Positions 63,923 through 64,000 of a stretch of DNA of 64,000 nt are shown in pieces. Numbering within the stretch: the first letter of the stretch is position 1; the number at the start of each line of letters is the position of its first letter. The notes beneath the pieces are model-generated. The model saw only the letters and a program-made list of their open reading frames with translations. It did not search any database and was not told where the DNA came from. Source of the DNA: CAVXHQ01 sp963789535. Lineage in GTDB: Bacteria > Pseudomonadota > Alphaproteobacteria > Rhodobacterales > Rhodobacteraceae. The position numbers and the translations under genes are program-made. Where the stretch lies: contig CAWBKU010000004.1 in assembly GCA_963789535.1 (NCBI GenBank), forward strand, positions 248,001-312,000, in the 5' to 3' direction.

Positions 63923-64000
63923 ATGTCCGCGCTTCCCATCGATGCCGCCCTGCCCGCACTCCTCGACGCCCTGCGCGCCCGCGGCATGGCCGTCCTCGAG
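63923..64000 (+). CDS. hrpB: start of an ATP-dependent helicase HrpB (runs off the window)
   Basis: Only 26 residues are present: MSALPIDAALPALLDALRAR and GMAVLE. The pattern LPID..LP.LL..L...G.AVL is the start of HrpB, a DEAH-box helicase, where APPGAGKTT follows. No downstream sequence is available to confirm it, and no ribosome site is obvious. Confidence 0.75.
   Translation, partial: MSALPIDAALPALLDALRARGMAVLE

Overview
The window comes from a high-GC alphaproteobacterium, most likely a member of the Rhodobacterales (Rhodobacteraceae/Paracoccaceae). The support is the gene clusters (glyQ / small membrane protein / glyS / PPDK-like; SUV3-like helicase / S4 protein / fdxA / carD), a SAM-II riboswitch in front of metZ, TTAA-N7-TTAA boxes of the CtrA type, a MeaB GTPase and a FolE2-type GTP cyclohydrolase. 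Almost all of it is dense chromosomal housekeeping DNA. Many genes are translationally coupled through ATGA overlaps, and three convergent gene pairs share a CTAG at their stops.

Layout. 1-13 kb: end of a membrane transporter (probably BCCT), a YqeY-like protein, carA, a membrane glycosyltransferase, a UbiH-type hydroxylase, a class V aminotransferase, a frameshifted ilvC, an EamA transporter, and a leftward folB-folP-glmM operon preceded by a SleB-type hydrolase. 13-24 kb: leftward glyQ-DUF-glyS operon and a PPDK-like gene, a broken pseudoprotease gene, and a coupled trkH / ThDP-decarboxylase pair. 24-34 kb: GSCFA and SGNH-like pair, folE2, metZ under a SAM-II riboswitch, yciB, EamA, ftsY, an AlkB-like hydroxylase. 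35-45 kb: xseA, purD, carD, fdxA, S4 protein, a large helicase with a repetitive tail, TPR, SCP2, hydrolase, HpaI-type aldolase, tRNA-Cys.

45.3-53.6 kb: an 8.3-kb integrated element in the 3' half of tRNA-Cys, bounded by perfect 47-bp att repeats. It carries eight tightly packed leftward genes: an unknown, a prohead protease-capsid fusion, two small proteins in the tail-chaperone position, a tape measure, another unknown, an excisionase-like protein and a tyrosine integrase. A 1-kb gene-free end is full of GGTGAG/CTCACC iterons and hairpins. No terminase, portal or major tail protein was found. It is the best candidate here for something undescribed, such as a minimal phage satellite; a deletion remnant of a prophage is the main alternative.

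53.7-64 kb: rhodanese, a small lipoprotein-like gene behind an excellent CtrA site, a PfkB sugar kinase, an acyl-CoA synthetase, an ABC exporter split by a frameshift, two hydrolases, meaB, rpmB, three 92-bp tandem repeats and the start of hrpB.

Three genes (ilvC, the pseudoprotease, the ABC exporter) have broken frames. For ilvC and the exporter a single base in a short G/C run restores the full family length, so sequencing error is as likely as true loss. No rRNA and no CRISPR array were seen. Promoters are sequence matches only.
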